NCBI GenBank assembly: GCA_042093735.1
Contig: JBELEM010000001.1
Span: 1-64,000, forward strand
Length of the DNA stretch: 64,000 nt
Direction of reading: 5' to 3'
DNA from: Hellea sp042093735
GTDB lineage: Bacteria > Pseudomonadota > Alphaproteobacteria > Caulobacterales > Maricaulaceae
Part shown: positions 55,425-64,000 of the stretch, one piece after another
How positions within the stretch are numbered: position 1 is the first letter of the stretch
How the letters are laid out: every line of letters begins with the position of its first letter
Position numbers and translations under genes: made by a program
Notes under the pieces: model-generated
Seen by the model: only the letters and a program-made list of their open reading frames with translations
What the model was told of the DNA's origin: nothing
The model's database searches: none

Positions 55425-56627
55425 CTAACCTTCAAAATCATCAAGTTTTTTAGCTTCTTCAAAACATGCCCTCAGAATATTTACCGCCTCAGTAACGTGA
55501 GTTTCATTTATAATTAATGGAGGGGCAAGACGTAACACATTATCACCGGCTGATCCCCCGAGCATAAACTTTTCTAACATCATTTTTCTAACCTCTAATG
55601 CAGGTTTTTTAAGCTTCATTCCACATAGTAACCCTTTCCCCCGAAGCTCTTGAACTACATCAGGAAAATCATGCTTCAATTGTTCAAACTCTTTTTTTAT
55701 AAGACCAGAAATTATATTAACATTTTTGAGGAATGTAGGTTTAGAGATCTCATCCCAAACAGCGTTTCCGACTGCGGTTGCCAGCGGATTTCCTCCATAA
55801 GTTGAACCGTGTGTACCCGGTACCATGCCGGCCCCAACCTTTCCGCTAGCTATACAAGCCCCTATTGGAAAGCCGCCGCCGACCCCCTTGGCTACTGCCA
55901 TTATATCAGGCTCGGCTCCCTCTACCCATTGGTGTGCGAAAAGGCGCCCAGTTCTACCTGCACCGCATTGTACTTCGTCATAAATTAGCAAAATACCATT
56001 ATCATCACACACTTTACGTAAACCTAGTAAGCACTGATCAGGTACTGGCCTGAGCCCCCCTTCTCCTTGTACGGGCTCGATGAGTATTGCCGCCGTAGTT
56101 TTTGAAATAGCCTTTTTAAGCGCATCATGATCGGCAAACGGCAGGTGAATAAAACCTGGTAAAGCGGGTCCGAAACCTTTTAGGTATTTAGGGTTACCTC
56201 CAGCGTTGATAGTAGCAAAGGTCCTTCCGTGAAAAGCGCCTTGGAATGTTATAATATCAACTTTTTCCGGAGACCCATTGTCATAATGATATTTTCGAGC
56301 TGATTTCATTGCACATTCGAGTGCCTCTGCCCCGGAGTTAGTGAAAAAAACTTTTTCTGCAAAAGGCAATGCTTGGCAATATTTTTCAGCAAGAGCTTTC
56401 GCTCCAGGTAACTGAAACATTCCTGATAAATGCCAAACCTTATTGGCTTGATCTATTAAAGCTTTCTTTGGTGCTGGGTGATTATGTCCAAGACAATTTA
56501 CTGAAATTCCAGCAATAAAATCCAGATATTTATTACCATTTTCCGTGTAAAGATAGGCTCCCTCACCTCTTATAAAGTTTTGTTTCGGGGGGTTGTAGGT
56601 GTCATATAAGTGATCGCCATGTGCCAT
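55425..56627 (-). CDS. argD: Acetylornithine aminotransferase
   Basis: A PLP-dependent aminotransferase that makes N-acetylornithine, and often also acts in diaminopimelate synthesis. The 400-residue protein has IDFAGIS-like YLDFIAGISVNCLGHNHP, NSGAEALECAMK, LLIYDEVQCGAGRTG and the Schiff-base lysine in MAVAKGVGGGFPIGA. It is 10 bases downstream of the ABC permease gene and upstream of argF. The pair argD-argF is the standard alphaproteobacterial arginine block. Confidence 0.96.
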   Translation of the reverse strand: MAHGDHLYDTYNPPKQNFIRGEGAYLYTENGNKYLDFIAGISVNCLGHNHPAPKKALIDQANKVWHLSGMFQLPGAKALAEKYCQALPFAEKVFFTNSGAEALECAMKSARKYHYDNGSPEKVDIITFQGAFHGRTFATINAGGNPKYLKGFGPALPGFIHLPFADHDALKKAISKTTAAILIEPVQGEGGLRPVPDQCLLGLRKVCDDNGILLIYDEVQCGAGRTGRLFAHQWVEGAEPDIMAVAKGVGGGFPIGACIASGKVGAGMVPGTHGSTYGGNPLATAVGNAVWDEISKPTFLKNVNIISGLIKKEFEQLKHDFPDVVQELRGKGLLCGMKLKKPALEVRKMMLEKFMLGGSAGDNVLRLAPPLIINETHVTEAVNILRACFEEAKKLDDFEG

Positions 56628-56637
56628 ATTGAGTTCC

Positions 56638-57450
56638 TTAAGATTTAATTCGCCATCCTGATTTAATGACTTTCAAGACTGAAAAGAAAAGAAATATATT
56701 AATTAGAAAAATAATTATAATTCCTATTTTTATAGGGCCATCTGAAACTCCTAAAAATCCATATCTAAAACCATCTATCAAATAAAAAAGAGGATTTAAT
56801 AAGATTAATTCCTGAAAACTTTCAGGAAGAACGTCAATTGAATAAAATGTCCCTGACAGAAACGAGAGAGGTAGAATTATAAATTGATTCACTACGGCTA
56901 ATTGATCAAATTTCTCTGCCCATATTCCAGACAGAACACCAACCATACCCATCATAATCGCGGCTGAAATGCCGAAGTAAACTACTGCCCAGATTTTACT
57001 TGGATACATAGGCGTAAAAAAACTAAGCGCTAAGGATGTAACCAATGCAACGATTATGCCCCTCGTTGCTGCACCTGCTATCCAACCGATAGCTAATTCA
57101 AAATAGGATAATGGGGGCATTAAGACATCTGAAATGCTACCCATTAGTTTTCCGGTCATTATTGATGAAGAACTATTTGCTGCTGAGTTGTTTAATATAC
57201 CCAACATTACAAGTCCAGGTGCAAGGAATGCCATAAAGGATTTGGGATCAGGCCTGAGTGCTGAGAAGGCAAGTACAAATACTGTCATATACAGAAGGTT
57301 GGAAATTACAGGTGCAAGTAAAGTTTGCGGTCCAACACGCATAAACCGTTTTATTTCCTTTTTATATAGAGTAGCCAGCCCCATCCAGTTAACCATACCA
57401 AATTCGTGAACTTTGGGTGTTGGTAAGGATTGCAAACCTAATTTATTCAT
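56638..57450 (-). CDS. ABC-2 type transporter permease
   Basis: A 270-residue permease with about six membrane helices after a cytoplasmic start (LYKKEIKRFMRVGPQTLL). The family pattern FLAPGLVMLGILNNSAANSSSSIMTGKL and LSFLSGTFYSIDVLPESFQ matches the ABC2 membrane domain of YadH-like exporters. The start is taken at 57450; a GTG at 57474 is in frame. No ATP-binding partner is adjacent; it must be elsewhere or missing. The substrate is unknown. Confidence 0.87.
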   Translation of the reverse strand: MNKLGLQSLPTPKVHEFGMVNWMGLATLYKKEIKRFMRVGPQTLLAPVISNLLYMTVFVLAFSALRPDPKSFMAFLAPGLVMLGILNNSAANSSSSIMTGKLMGSISDVLMPPLSYFELAIGWIAGAATRGIIVALVTSLALSFFTPMYPSKIWAVVYFGISAAIMMGMVGVLSGIWAEKFDQLAVVNQFIILPLSFLSGTFYSIDVLPESFQELILLNPLFYLIDGFRYGFLGVSDGPIKIGIIIIFLINIFLFFSVLKVIKSGWRIKS

Positions 57451-57572
57451 AACTAATGTCTTTCTATTCACCACCGCAGTAACATGACGTTATTTGCAAG
57501 CCAAGTGCTAGAATTAATACATTTAAGGTAAATTTTTTCATAATTTATTTTATCTATATGTTGATTTCTGTG

Positions 57573-57592
57573 GATAGCTTTGCGTAGCTATC
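57573..57592. repeat. Perfect 7-base inverted repeat upstream of gcrA
   Basis: GATAGCT and its complement AGCTATC flank six bases. It could be an operator or a small hairpin. It lies about 140 bases before the gcrA ATG, in the longest gap of this window. Confidence 0.35.
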
Positions 57593-57726
57593 TTGTGGTT
57601 TCAATAGCATCATATACTGTATGTAGTGTAAATAAGATTTATAGCTATTTTGGTAAACTATATATTGTGTGCGTAGTAAATTACTGAAAAGCTTTATCAA
57701 GATACCTATAAGGGGAGTATTTTAAA

Positions 57727-58239
57727 ATGGCATGGACAGAAGATCGGGTTGAAATACTTAGTAAACTATGGGCAGAAGGCTTGTCGGCAAGCCAGATTGC
57801 CAAAGAACTCGGTGAAGTTACAAGAAATGCTGTTATAGGCAAAGTCCATCGTCTTGGGTTATCAGGTAGAGCTAAACCATCTAACCCTACAAAAAAATCT
57901 TCCCGAAAAGCTACTGTGGTTCGAACGAGAGCGGTGAGGATGCCTTCGGCACCTAGAAAACAACGACCGACGATTGTTGCTCCTCCTCCCCCCCCGATAG
58001 AGGCTAAGCCAATGGCTAATGGTAAATATGCCACCATTTTGACTATCAGGGACCATATGTGCAAATGGCCTATTGGTGACCCAAGCACATCAGAATTTCG
58101 TTTCTGCGGAAGAAAAACTGAAGATAAAGATGAGCCCTATTGTACAGCCCACAGCAGGGTAGCTTATCAGCCATCGAGGCGAAGAGGAGGAAGCGTTCGT
58201 ACATTGGGACCAAACCCCGTACGGCGAAGGCTAAAATAG
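57727..58239 (+). CDS. gcrA: Cell-cycle regulator GcrA
   Basis: GcrA is an alphaproteobacterial transcription cofactor that binds sigma70 and GANTC sites methylated by CcrM to control division genes. The 170-residue protein starts MAWTEDRVEILSKLWAEG, with the helix-turn-helix ASQIAKELGEVTRNAVIGKVHRLGL. A proline-rich middle is encoded partly by a run of eight C (57988-57995), then the C-terminal sigma-binding block HMCKWPIGDPSTSEFRFCGRK. GGGGAG precedes the ATG at nine bases. The gene is a strong taxonomic marker. Confidence 0.96.
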   Translation: MAWTEDRVEILSKLWAEGLSASQIAKELGEVTRNAVIGKVHRLGLSGRAKPSNPTKKSSRKATVVRTRAVRMPSAPRKQRPTIVAPPPPPIEAKPMANGKYATILTIRDHMCKWPIGDPSTSEFRFCGRKTEDKDEPYCTAHSRVAYQPSRRRGGSVRTLGPNPVRRRLK

Positions 58240-58319
58240 TTCATTTTAATTTTTTATTTCTTTTTTCTCTTATCCTGCAGTATCTACTTTTGCATAGTTA
58301 CGCTTAATTAGGAGACCCA

Positions 58320-60413
58320 ATGAGCGAAATACATTCACGTACTTGTCACATATGCGAAGCTAACTGTGGCACGCTCATGACTGTTGAAGGAAATAAGGTC
58401 ACTAGAGTAACGGGTAACCCTGATCATATCTTGTCCCAAGGTTATATATGTCCAAAAGCCACTGCAATTCCTGATATTCAGGACGATCCTGATAGATTAA
58501 GGGTTCCAATTAAAAAAACTGATAATGATTGGAAGGAAGTAACATGGGCAGAAGCCTTTTCTGACATAGCTAATAGGCATAAGAGTATATTAGAGGGTAA
58601 AAAAACATCTGCAATTTTTGCTGGAAATCCAAATGTTCATAATTATTCTAGTAGTTTTTTTATGCGTGGGTTGAAGAAAGCTTGGGGAGTTTTAGGAATA
58701 TATTCAGCATCAACTCTTGACCAGATTCCCCATATGGTATGTCAAAAGTGGGTTTATGGTCATAATGCTTTGTATCCCGTACCGGATATAGACAGAACTA
58801 TGTATATGTTGTGCGTAGGCGGAAATCCTTTGGCGTCAAATGGCTCTCTTTGGACAGTTCCTGATGTTAAAAACCGTATTAAGAAATTACAGGACCGCGG
58901 AGGAAAATTTATTGTAATTGATCCGCGAAAAACAGAAACTGCTAAATTAGCAGATAAACATTATAACGTTAAGCCTGGAACTGATACAGCCCTTTTTATG
59001 GGGTTACTGTTAGCTTTAGATAAGCATAACTTAATTAATCCAAGGCATTTAAGTCCATTTTTAAAAGACTGGGATAAAGCCATGGGCTCTATACGCAGGT
59101 TTACCCTTGAAGATTTATCAAACTATTGTGGTATTAGCACCCAAACAATATTATCAATAGGAAAACAACTCGGATCAGGTAAGCCCGCTATAGTATACGG
59201 TCGTATGGGTGTATCAGTTACAAAACATGGAACACTTAACCATTGGTTAATTCAATTGTTAAACATCGCCACTGGTAATGTTGATAACGAAGGTGGAGTA
59301 ATGTTTCCTGACCCAGTTATTGACCCAGTGGAAAGAAGTGGTACGGGCTCATACGCGAGATACCATCAACGTGTGTCGGGTCGGCCTGAAGTTCTGGGGG
59401 AACTACCAGCTGCTGAGTTAGCATCTGAAATTATGACAGAAGGTGATGGACAGATTGGAGCTTTACTTACGATTGCGGCTAACCCAGTTTTATCGGCGCC
59501 AGGAGGAAAGCAAATAGACTTAGCTCTAGAAAGTTTAGAATTAATGGTTTCAATCGATATGTATATTACTGAAACATCTCGTCACGCTGATTACATACTG
59601 CCGCCATGCGGGCCTTTAGAGAAAGACCATTATCCACTTTTTTTTGCCCCGCTCGCTATTAGAAACTATGCTGATTATTCACCTGCCCTTTTTGAAAAAG
59701 AAGAAAATAGTTTGTCAGACTGGGAAATCATGGCTGATTTAACTGATGCTCTTTCACTAGCGGGAGGCAACACTCGGCAAAGCCCAAGAGTAAGTCCGCC
59801 GGAAATGTTAGACCAATTCTTGAGATCTTCCAAATATGAAATAAATTTGGCTCAACTTGAAGGTAATAATAATGGTCATGATTTAGGGCCCCTAAAGCGA
59901 AGATTACCAGAAAGGCTCAAAACAGAAGATAAATTAATTCATTGTGCTCCGGATATTATTTTAGAAGATTTAAGACTGTTTGAGAAATCATTTAAACTGC
60001 CAAAAGAATTTAGCTTCAGTTTGATTGGGCGAAGGCATGTGCGTTCTAACAATAGTTGGATGCATAACTCTAGGCGCCTTATTAAAGGTCCCAACCGCTG
60101 TACATTGATGATGCACCCTGCAGATGCTGCAATGCTTAGAATTGATAATAAGGAGCTTGTTGAAGTTTATAATAAAATCGGATCCTTGCAATTACCTGTT
60201 GAGATAACTGAAGACATAATGCAATCGGTTGTTTCTATTCCTCATGGCTATGGGCATGGTAGAAAGGGTGTTAAGCTTACTGAGGCCCAAAAAGCACCAG
60301 GAGTGTCCATTAATGACCTTACTGACCCCTCAATATTAGATAATCTTTCAGGAAATGCTGTTCTAAACAGTATTCCTGTTGAAATTAGAAAAATTCAATC
60401 GACAGAACTGTAG
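58320..60413 (+). CDS. Molybdopterin-dependent oxidoreductase (formate dehydrogenase-like)
   Basis: A 697-residue bis-MGD enzyme. The N-terminal [4Fe-4S] motif is C9-x2-C12-x3-C16 with C44 in GYICPKA. The central molybdopterin domain follows, then a C-terminal molydop-binding domain with VSIPHGYGHGRKGVKL. It resembles the FdhF/NapA/nasC type, but the region that aligns with the formate dehydrogenase Mo ligand does not show the usual Cys or SeCys motif. AGGAGA is a good ribosome site. No electron-transfer or membrane partner is next to it. It overlaps mnmC by 19 bases, convergently. Confidence 0.88.
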   Translation: MSEIHSRTCHICEANCGTLMTVEGNKVTRVTGNPDHILSQGYICPKATAIPDIQDDPDRLRVPIKKTDNDWKEVTWAEAFSDIANRHKSILEGKKTSAIFAGNPNVHNYSSSFFMRGLKKAWGVLGIYSASTLDQIPHMVCQKWVYGHNALYPVPDIDRTMYMLCVGGNPLASNGSLWTVPDVKNRIKKLQDRGGKFIVIDPRKTETAKLADKHYNVKPGTDTALFMGLLLALDKHNLINPRHLSPFLKDWDKAMGSIRRFTLEDLSNYCGISTQTILSIGKQLGSGKPAIVYGRMGVSVTKHGTLNHWLIQLLNIATGNVDNEGGVMFPDPVIDPVERSGTGSYARYHQRVSGRPEVLGELPAAELASEIMTEGDGQIGALLTIAANPVLSAPGGKQIDLALESLELMVSIDMYITETSRHADYILPPCGPLEKDHYPLFFAPLAIRNYADYSPALFEKEENSLSDWEIMADLTDALSLAGGNTRQSPRVSPPEMLDQFLRSSKYEINLAQLEGNNNGHDLGPLKRRLPERLKTEDKLIHCAPDIILEDLRLFEKSFKLPKEFSFSLIGRRHVRSNNSWMHNSRRLIKGPNRCTLMMHPADAAMLRIDNKELVEVYNKIGSLQLPVEITEDIMQSVVSIPHGYGHGRKGVKLTEAQKAPGVSINDLTDPSILDNLSGNAVLNSIPVEIRKIQSTEL

Positions 60414-62068
60414 TTAAACTTAGCCCAAACACTTTTTCCTATAGGCATAGGCTCTTTTAGTATTTTGCTTACTATTGCTTCAGCTAATAACGGTGCAAAC
60501 GTAAACCCACGCGAACCAAGTCCAGTAAAGAGCCAGGTATCTTTATTCAACATGCTTATAATAGGTAGTGTATTTTTTGAAGTTACTCTGACGGACGATC
60601 TAGCTTCTTCACCAGTTACCGTTGCAGTTATTCCTGTAAATTTTTTTAAGTTATTGATGTTTTCGATGTCATCAGATTTTCTTGGTATAAATGGATCATG
60701 TTCATCAAGCCTATTATGTGTTGCCCCAACAATCACCTGCTCTCCAACGGGAATAGCGTATCCGCCATAGCTCACAGCGCTATTTAAATTTGCCTTTGCG
60801 GATGTTATTTGACCACGTGAAAACCTTAGAGGAATATTTTTAACTTCAGGCATATTTTTAAGTCCGAAACCTGCCGCTAGAAATTTTATATTTGACTCTT
60901 GTATTGTTTTTTTTCCCAAATCAATATTTTTAAGCCAGTCATGAATTATTAGTTTTGGTGATATTACCAAGGATTCACCAAGTATAAGTTTATTTTCTAA
61001 ACTGTCATATTTTAGATGATTTTTAGGTAGTGGAGACTGCGAACATAACTTTTTAAATCTAGTTATCTCGTCTTTAGACTTAGGTATGTGAACAACGCCT
61101 TTAGTAGGTGAGTAATTATTATATAAATTTAATGCATAAATGTAACTACCTAAAAAAAACCTACTTTCGGGTCTATCCTGAAGGTCTAATCTGGGTTTGA
61201 CCAAGGCAATATTATTGTGACTTGCCGCTATAAAATCCTTATCATGAATTATTTGTGGAATAATTCCACGCCTTTTAAAAGCTAAAGTTAATGATGCTCC
61301 TGCAATACCCGCTCCAATTATGGTAGGACTTAATTTAATTTCCTTTTCAAGTCTCTTACCTGCTAAAGTGGCTTCTATTCTATGACGTTTGCGACCAAAC
61401 CCCTTTTTTTTATTAACTTTAAATCCAGCCTTTTCTAAAGATTTTTTTACTGAGCCAGCGGCTGTAAAAGTTCCCAATCGAGCACCTGCTGCAGATAAAT
61501 GATATATCTTTTTTATTATTTCATCTGACCACATTTCTGGATTTTTGGAAGGGCTAAAGCCGTCTAGAAACCATGCATCAACACAAGCATCCATCTCATC
61601 CAATGCATTGGAGGCATCATCATGAATTAAAGTTAAGGTGACATCGCCAAAGTGCAGTCTATGAAACCCCTTAATGGGGCCGGGCCAAATTTTTATTAGT
61701 TCTTCAGTAAATTTTTTGAGTTCAGGTAATGATTCTAGAATTTTTTGTAGTTGTGACTTTTCAAGAGGATGCTTTTCAACAGATAAGTAATGAAGTCTTC
61801 CTTGTTTTGGCTTTGTTTTTTGCCACATTTTCATAGTTGTTAGAAAATTAGCTCCCGAGCCAAACCCTAATTCACAGATTGTAAAAAGATCGAATTCTTT
61901 CCATCTCTCTGGTAGACCACATGCTTTTAAAAAAACAGTTTCAGTTTCTAATATTGCTCCTTCTGATGAAAAATAAATATCATCGTAATGTTGTGAAGCC
62001 GGCGTGCCTTGTTCTCTCCAAATAAGTTCGGGTGTAGTGCATTGTATCAAGGGTTTTGGGTTTGGCAT
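60395..62068 (-). CDS. mnmC: Bifunctional tRNA mnm5s2U biosynthesis enzyme MnmC
   Basis: It completes 5-methylaminomethyl-2-thiouridine at U34 of tRNAs. The N-terminal MnmD methyltransferase domain (DUF752, about residues 1-235) has ICELGFGSGANFLTT and DAWFLDGFSPSKNPEMW. The C-terminal FAD oxidoreductase has PTIIGAGIAGASLTLAF and GGYAIPVGEQVIVGATHN. The start is taken at 62068 (MPNPKPL), rejecting an upstream TTG. At 557 residues it is about 110 shorter than the E. coli enzyme, with the difference in loops of the second domain. Confidence 0.93.
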   Translation of the reverse strand: MPNPKPLIQCTTPELIWREQGTPASQHYDDIYFSSEGAILETETVFLKACGLPERWKEFDLFTICELGFGSGANFLTTMKMWQKTKPKQGRLHYLSVEKHPLEKSQLQKILESLPELKKFTEELIKIWPGPIKGFHRLHFGDVTLTLIHDDASNALDEMDACVDAWFLDGFSPSKNPEMWSDEIIKKIYHLSAAGARLGTFTAAGSVKKSLEKAGFKVNKKKGFGRKRHRIEATLAGKRLEKEIKLSPTIIGAGIAGASLTLAFKRRGIIPQIIHDKDFIAASHNNIALVKPRLDLQDRPESRFFLGSYIYALNLYNNYSPTKGVVHIPKSKDEITRFKKLCSQSPLPKNHLKYDSLENKLILGESLVISPKLIIHDWLKNIDLGKKTIQESNIKFLAAGFGLKNMPEVKNIPLRFSRGQITSAKANLNSAVSYGGYAIPVGEQVIVGATHNRLDEHDPFIPRKSDDIENINNLKKFTGITATVTGEEARSSVRVTSKNTLPIISMLNKDTWLFTGLGSRGFTFAPLLAEAIVSKILKEPMPIGKSVWAKFNYSSVD

Positions 62069-62115
62069 ATGCTTGTTTAGCAAAGTTAAGCTTTGGCTCC
62101 TATAAAAATGTTAGT

Positions 62116-63459
62116 CTACGAAGAGGAATATATTCTCTTTCTTACGGATGGATAATAATAGGATAATGTAAATGCACGTGCTAAATAATATATTAAAAAA
62201 GAAATCCAAATTCCATCTTTTTCAAGTTTAAGGGTTATTAAATAATGAGCTAGAATATAAATAATGACAGCTAAAATCCCAGCATTTCTCATTTCACGAG
62301 TGCTTGTTGTACCAATAAACACACCATCTAATTGCCAAGCTGCAAACCCAATAACAGGAGTTAATGCGCAGTAAGGTAAGTACCTATTCGCAGTAGATAT
62401 AACATTCTCATCAGTAGACAGAATCTCAATTGCGGAGGGTCCAAATATAAAAATTATAAAACTTAATATAAAAGCAAAAATAATAGAAAAATTAGTTGTT
62501 AGTTTAACCGATCTATCAAAATTCTGTAAATTTTTTGCTCCATATGCTGCACCAACAAATGCCTCTGCGGTATGAGCAAAAGCATCCAGAACAAGTGCAA
62601 TGATAGTGATAAATTGCATTAAAATATGATAACTAGCCAGAAATATAATTCCTTGTGCCGCCGCGGCATTTCCAAAAAAGCTAAACCCTAGAGTGAGGCA
62701 CATTGTACGAATAAAAATATTACTATTTGTAACTCCGAGTTTTTTTATCGATGGCGCATCTAATAAATTATTAACTGATAACGCTGTTTTTATTAACCCA
62801 CCTCGCTTGTTAATCTCTGAATATGCGAGACATAACCCAACTATAAGACCGCACCATTCTGCTATAGCTGAAGCTATGCCAACTCCCCACAGTCCCCAAC
62901 CAAATTGTATTACAAATATTGGAGAGAGTATCACATTGACCGCATTTAGTGCTAGTTGCATTTTCAAAGCGAGTCCAGATCGACTAACTCCAACGAACCA
63001 GCCCATAAGTGCAATTGATGAAAGTGTTGCGGGCAGGCCCCAAATTCTGGCTTTTATGTATATGGATGCAGAAATTTCAACATCGGGAGTTCCTGAAAAT
63101 ATAAAAAGTGCACCATTTATGAGAGGTAATTGCATTACGAAGATGCCCAAACCTATTAGCATGCCAAGGGGCACTGCACGGGCAAGGTGTGCTTGAACTT
63201 CATCGTTTCTTTCGGCGCCAAAACTTTGAGCCGCAAGTCCTGCAGTGCTCATGCGAAGAAACCCAAACCCCCAGTATGCAATTCCATATATTACGGCTCC
63301 TAAACCTATTCCAGCTAATGCTATTGTGGAGCTAAATCTTCCTATTATTAAAGTATCTACAAGACCTACAATTGGGGCTGCAGCATTTGCTAACATTATA
63401 GGCCAACTTTGAAGGAACACATTTCTGTAAGTTAAGCTCAAAGGTTTTGAGGGGGCCAT
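62116..63459 (-). CDS. MATE-family multidrug/cation efflux transporter
   Basis: A 447-residue membrane protein with twelve helices in the MATE fold. Typical sequences are WPIMLANAAAPIVGLVDTLIIGRF at the start and AAQSFGAERNDEVQAHLARA after helix 2. The Na+ or H+ coupled substrate is unknown. Its ATG overlaps the stop of the upstream thioesterase gene by one base, so the two are coupled. Confidence 0.92.
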   Translation of the reverse strand: MAPSKPLSLTYRNVFLQSWPIMLANAAAPIVGLVDTLIIGRFSSTIALAGIGLGAVIYGIAYWGFGFLRMSTAGLAAQSFGAERNDEVQAHLARAVPLGMLIGLGIFVMQLPLINGALFIFSGTPDVEISASIYIKARIWGLPATLSSIALMGWFVGVSRSGLALKMQLALNAVNVILSPIFVIQFGWGLWGVGIASAIAEWCGLIVGLCLAYSEINKRGGLIKTALSVNNLLDAPSIKKLGVTNSNIFIRTMCLTLGFSFFGNAAAAQGIIFLASYHILMQFITIIALVLDAFAHTAEAFVGAAYGAKNLQNFDRSVKLTTNFSIIFAFILSFIIFIFGPSAIEILSTDENVISTANRYLPYCALTPVIGFAAWQLDGVFIGTTSTREMRNAGILAVIIYILAHYLITLKLEKDGIWISFLIYYLARAFTLSYYYPSVRKRIYSSS

Positions 63460-63872
63460 TAATCGGCTTTATCAGTTAGGTAATGACCATGCATTACTGC
63501 GATTGGCTTATTGTAGTCTTCTTGCCAAGATCTCACTCTTACATTTGCAACTCGAGTTCCTTGTTTGAATACAACGCCTCTTGCATAAGTGTCTTTTGGC
63601 AAACCTTTGCGCAGGTAATCTACATTTATGCCTATGGGCTTGGAAAGACTTTTGCCATTTGTTGTTATAAATAACTGAGTAATTGCGGCTATTTCCATAA
63701 GGCCACTAATCGCACCACCATGTAATGCGGGCAATGTTGGATTGCCGATATTTGAGTGCGAGTAGGGCATTTTTAAAGTAAACTCTTTACCAATAAATAT
63801 CGGCTCTACCCCTAACATTTTTGAATATGGGATTTGCGATAAAGCTTTAATAATTCTCTGTTGCTCAACCAT
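63459..63872 (-). CDS. Hotdog-fold PaaI-like thioesterase
   Basis: A 137-residue acyl-CoA thioesterase-like protein of the PaaI/4HBT family. The motif HGGAISGLMEIAAI holds the catalytic helix, and the ends fit the family length (YLRKGLPKDTYARGVVFKQGTRVANVRVRSW). It overlaps the next hotdog gene upstream by 8 bases and the MATE gene downstream by one base. The acyl substrate is not known. Confidence 0.88.
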   Translation of the reverse strand: MVEQQRIIKALSQIPYSKMLGVEPIFIGKEFTLKMPYSHSNIGNPTLPALHGGAISGLMEIAAITQLFITTNGKSLSKPIGINVDYLRKGLPKDTYARGVVFKQGTRVANVRVRSWQEDYNKPIAVMHGHYLTDKAD

Positions 63873-64000
63873 TTTTCCGACCTTTTTTGAGCATACTAGT
63901 TGCCATGAAAGTAGCTTGAGCGGTTGCTACAGGATCAGTTTCGTCGCCATCGTGAGCCACCGCACGCAAGAATGCTACGTGTTTAGTGGCCTTATAACAA
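63865..64000 (-). CDS. C-terminal fragment of a second hotdog-fold thioesterase, cut by window
   Basis: The frame enters at the window's end and runs 44 codons to a TGA that overlaps the next gene's start by 8 bases. The residues (KHVAFLRAVAHDGDETDPV, then ATAQATFMATSMLKK) match the C-terminal strand and helix of PaaI-like thioesterases. With the following gene it forms a tandem pair of related hotdog proteins. The start is outside the window. Confidence 0.8.
   Translation of the reverse strand, partial: CYKATKHVAFLRAVAHDGDETDPVATAQATFMATSMLKKGRKNG

Noticed and set aside
60395..60413. Frameshift or truncation at the mnmC / molybdopterin gene junction
   Set aside because: The overlap is a convergent 19-base overlap of two intact frames, not a break in either gene.

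Overview
This window is a dense stretch of chromosome from an AT-rich alphaproteobacterium, most likely a free-living marine type. Family-level evidence includes gcrA, the bolA / J-domain / cobS / cobT cluster, DUF1178 beside a nitrilase and grxC, DUF1674 (SdhAF4) beside rsmB, aroK-aroB-CorB, and dapF-mtaB-ftsY-yciB. These neighbourhoods are known from Alphaproteobacteria. The low GC, short intergenic gaps and frequent start/stop overlaps suggest a compact genome. The species cannot be named from the sequence alone.

Layout. 1-5.9 kb: glmS (cut by the window edge just before its stop), ugd, a sterol-desaturase-type membrane hydroxylase and a lipoprotein amidohydrolase. 5.9-8.9 kb: the operon aroK-aroB-CorB-amidohydrolase on the minus strand. 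9-12.9 kb: a plus-strand unit with a 46-residue membrane peptide, a periplasmic helical protein, xerD and a small basic protein, then accA. 13-16.6 kb: a TorF-type porin and secA. 16.7-22.6 kb: ppiC lipoprotein, argJ, mutT, a methyltransferase, grxC, nitrilase, DUF1178 and ubiG. 22.8-31.8 kb: lysC, SdhAF4, rsmB, rpe, heparinase II/III, a CapD/FlaA1-type sugar dehydratase and purH. 31.8-38.8 kb: acnA, yciB, ftsY, mtaB, dapF. 38.9-46.4 kb: dicarboxylate/amino-acid symporter, large orphan lipoprotein, YgjP-like metallopeptidase, CPA antiporter, an SDR-ABM fusion and a TPR-like protein. 46.4-47.3 kb: an iron-storage module (bfd, bfr) flanked by five Fur-box-like sites. 47.4-64 kb: PLP decarboxylase, cobT, cobS, J-protein, bolA, PhoD phosphatase, argF, argD, ABC-2 permease, gcrA, a lone molybdopterin oxidoreductase, mnmC, MATE exporter and two tandem hotdog thioesterases (the second cut by the window edge).

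How it works together. Most of the content is core metabolism and cell biology: cell-wall and sugar-nucleotide supply (glmS, ugd, dapF, CapD), the shikimate pathway (aroK, aroB), arginine (argJ, argD, argF), aspartate family (lysC, dapF), purines (purH), fatty acids (accA), TCA (acnA, SdhAF4), ubiquinone (ubiG), protein export (secA, ftsY, ppiC), tRNA/rRNA modification (mtaB, mnmC, rsmB), chromosome dimer resolution (xerD) and cell-cycle control (gcrA).

I saw no insertion sequence, prophage, CRISPR array, tRNA or rRNA gene. No gene-free stretch exceeds 300 bases; the longest, about 275 bases, is upstream of gcrA. I found no complete undescribed system. The strongest unusual signals are the five-site Fur-like array around bfd-bfr, an SDR-ABM domain fusion, a perfect dyad in the aroK-divergent promoter, and several small leader or membrane ORFs.
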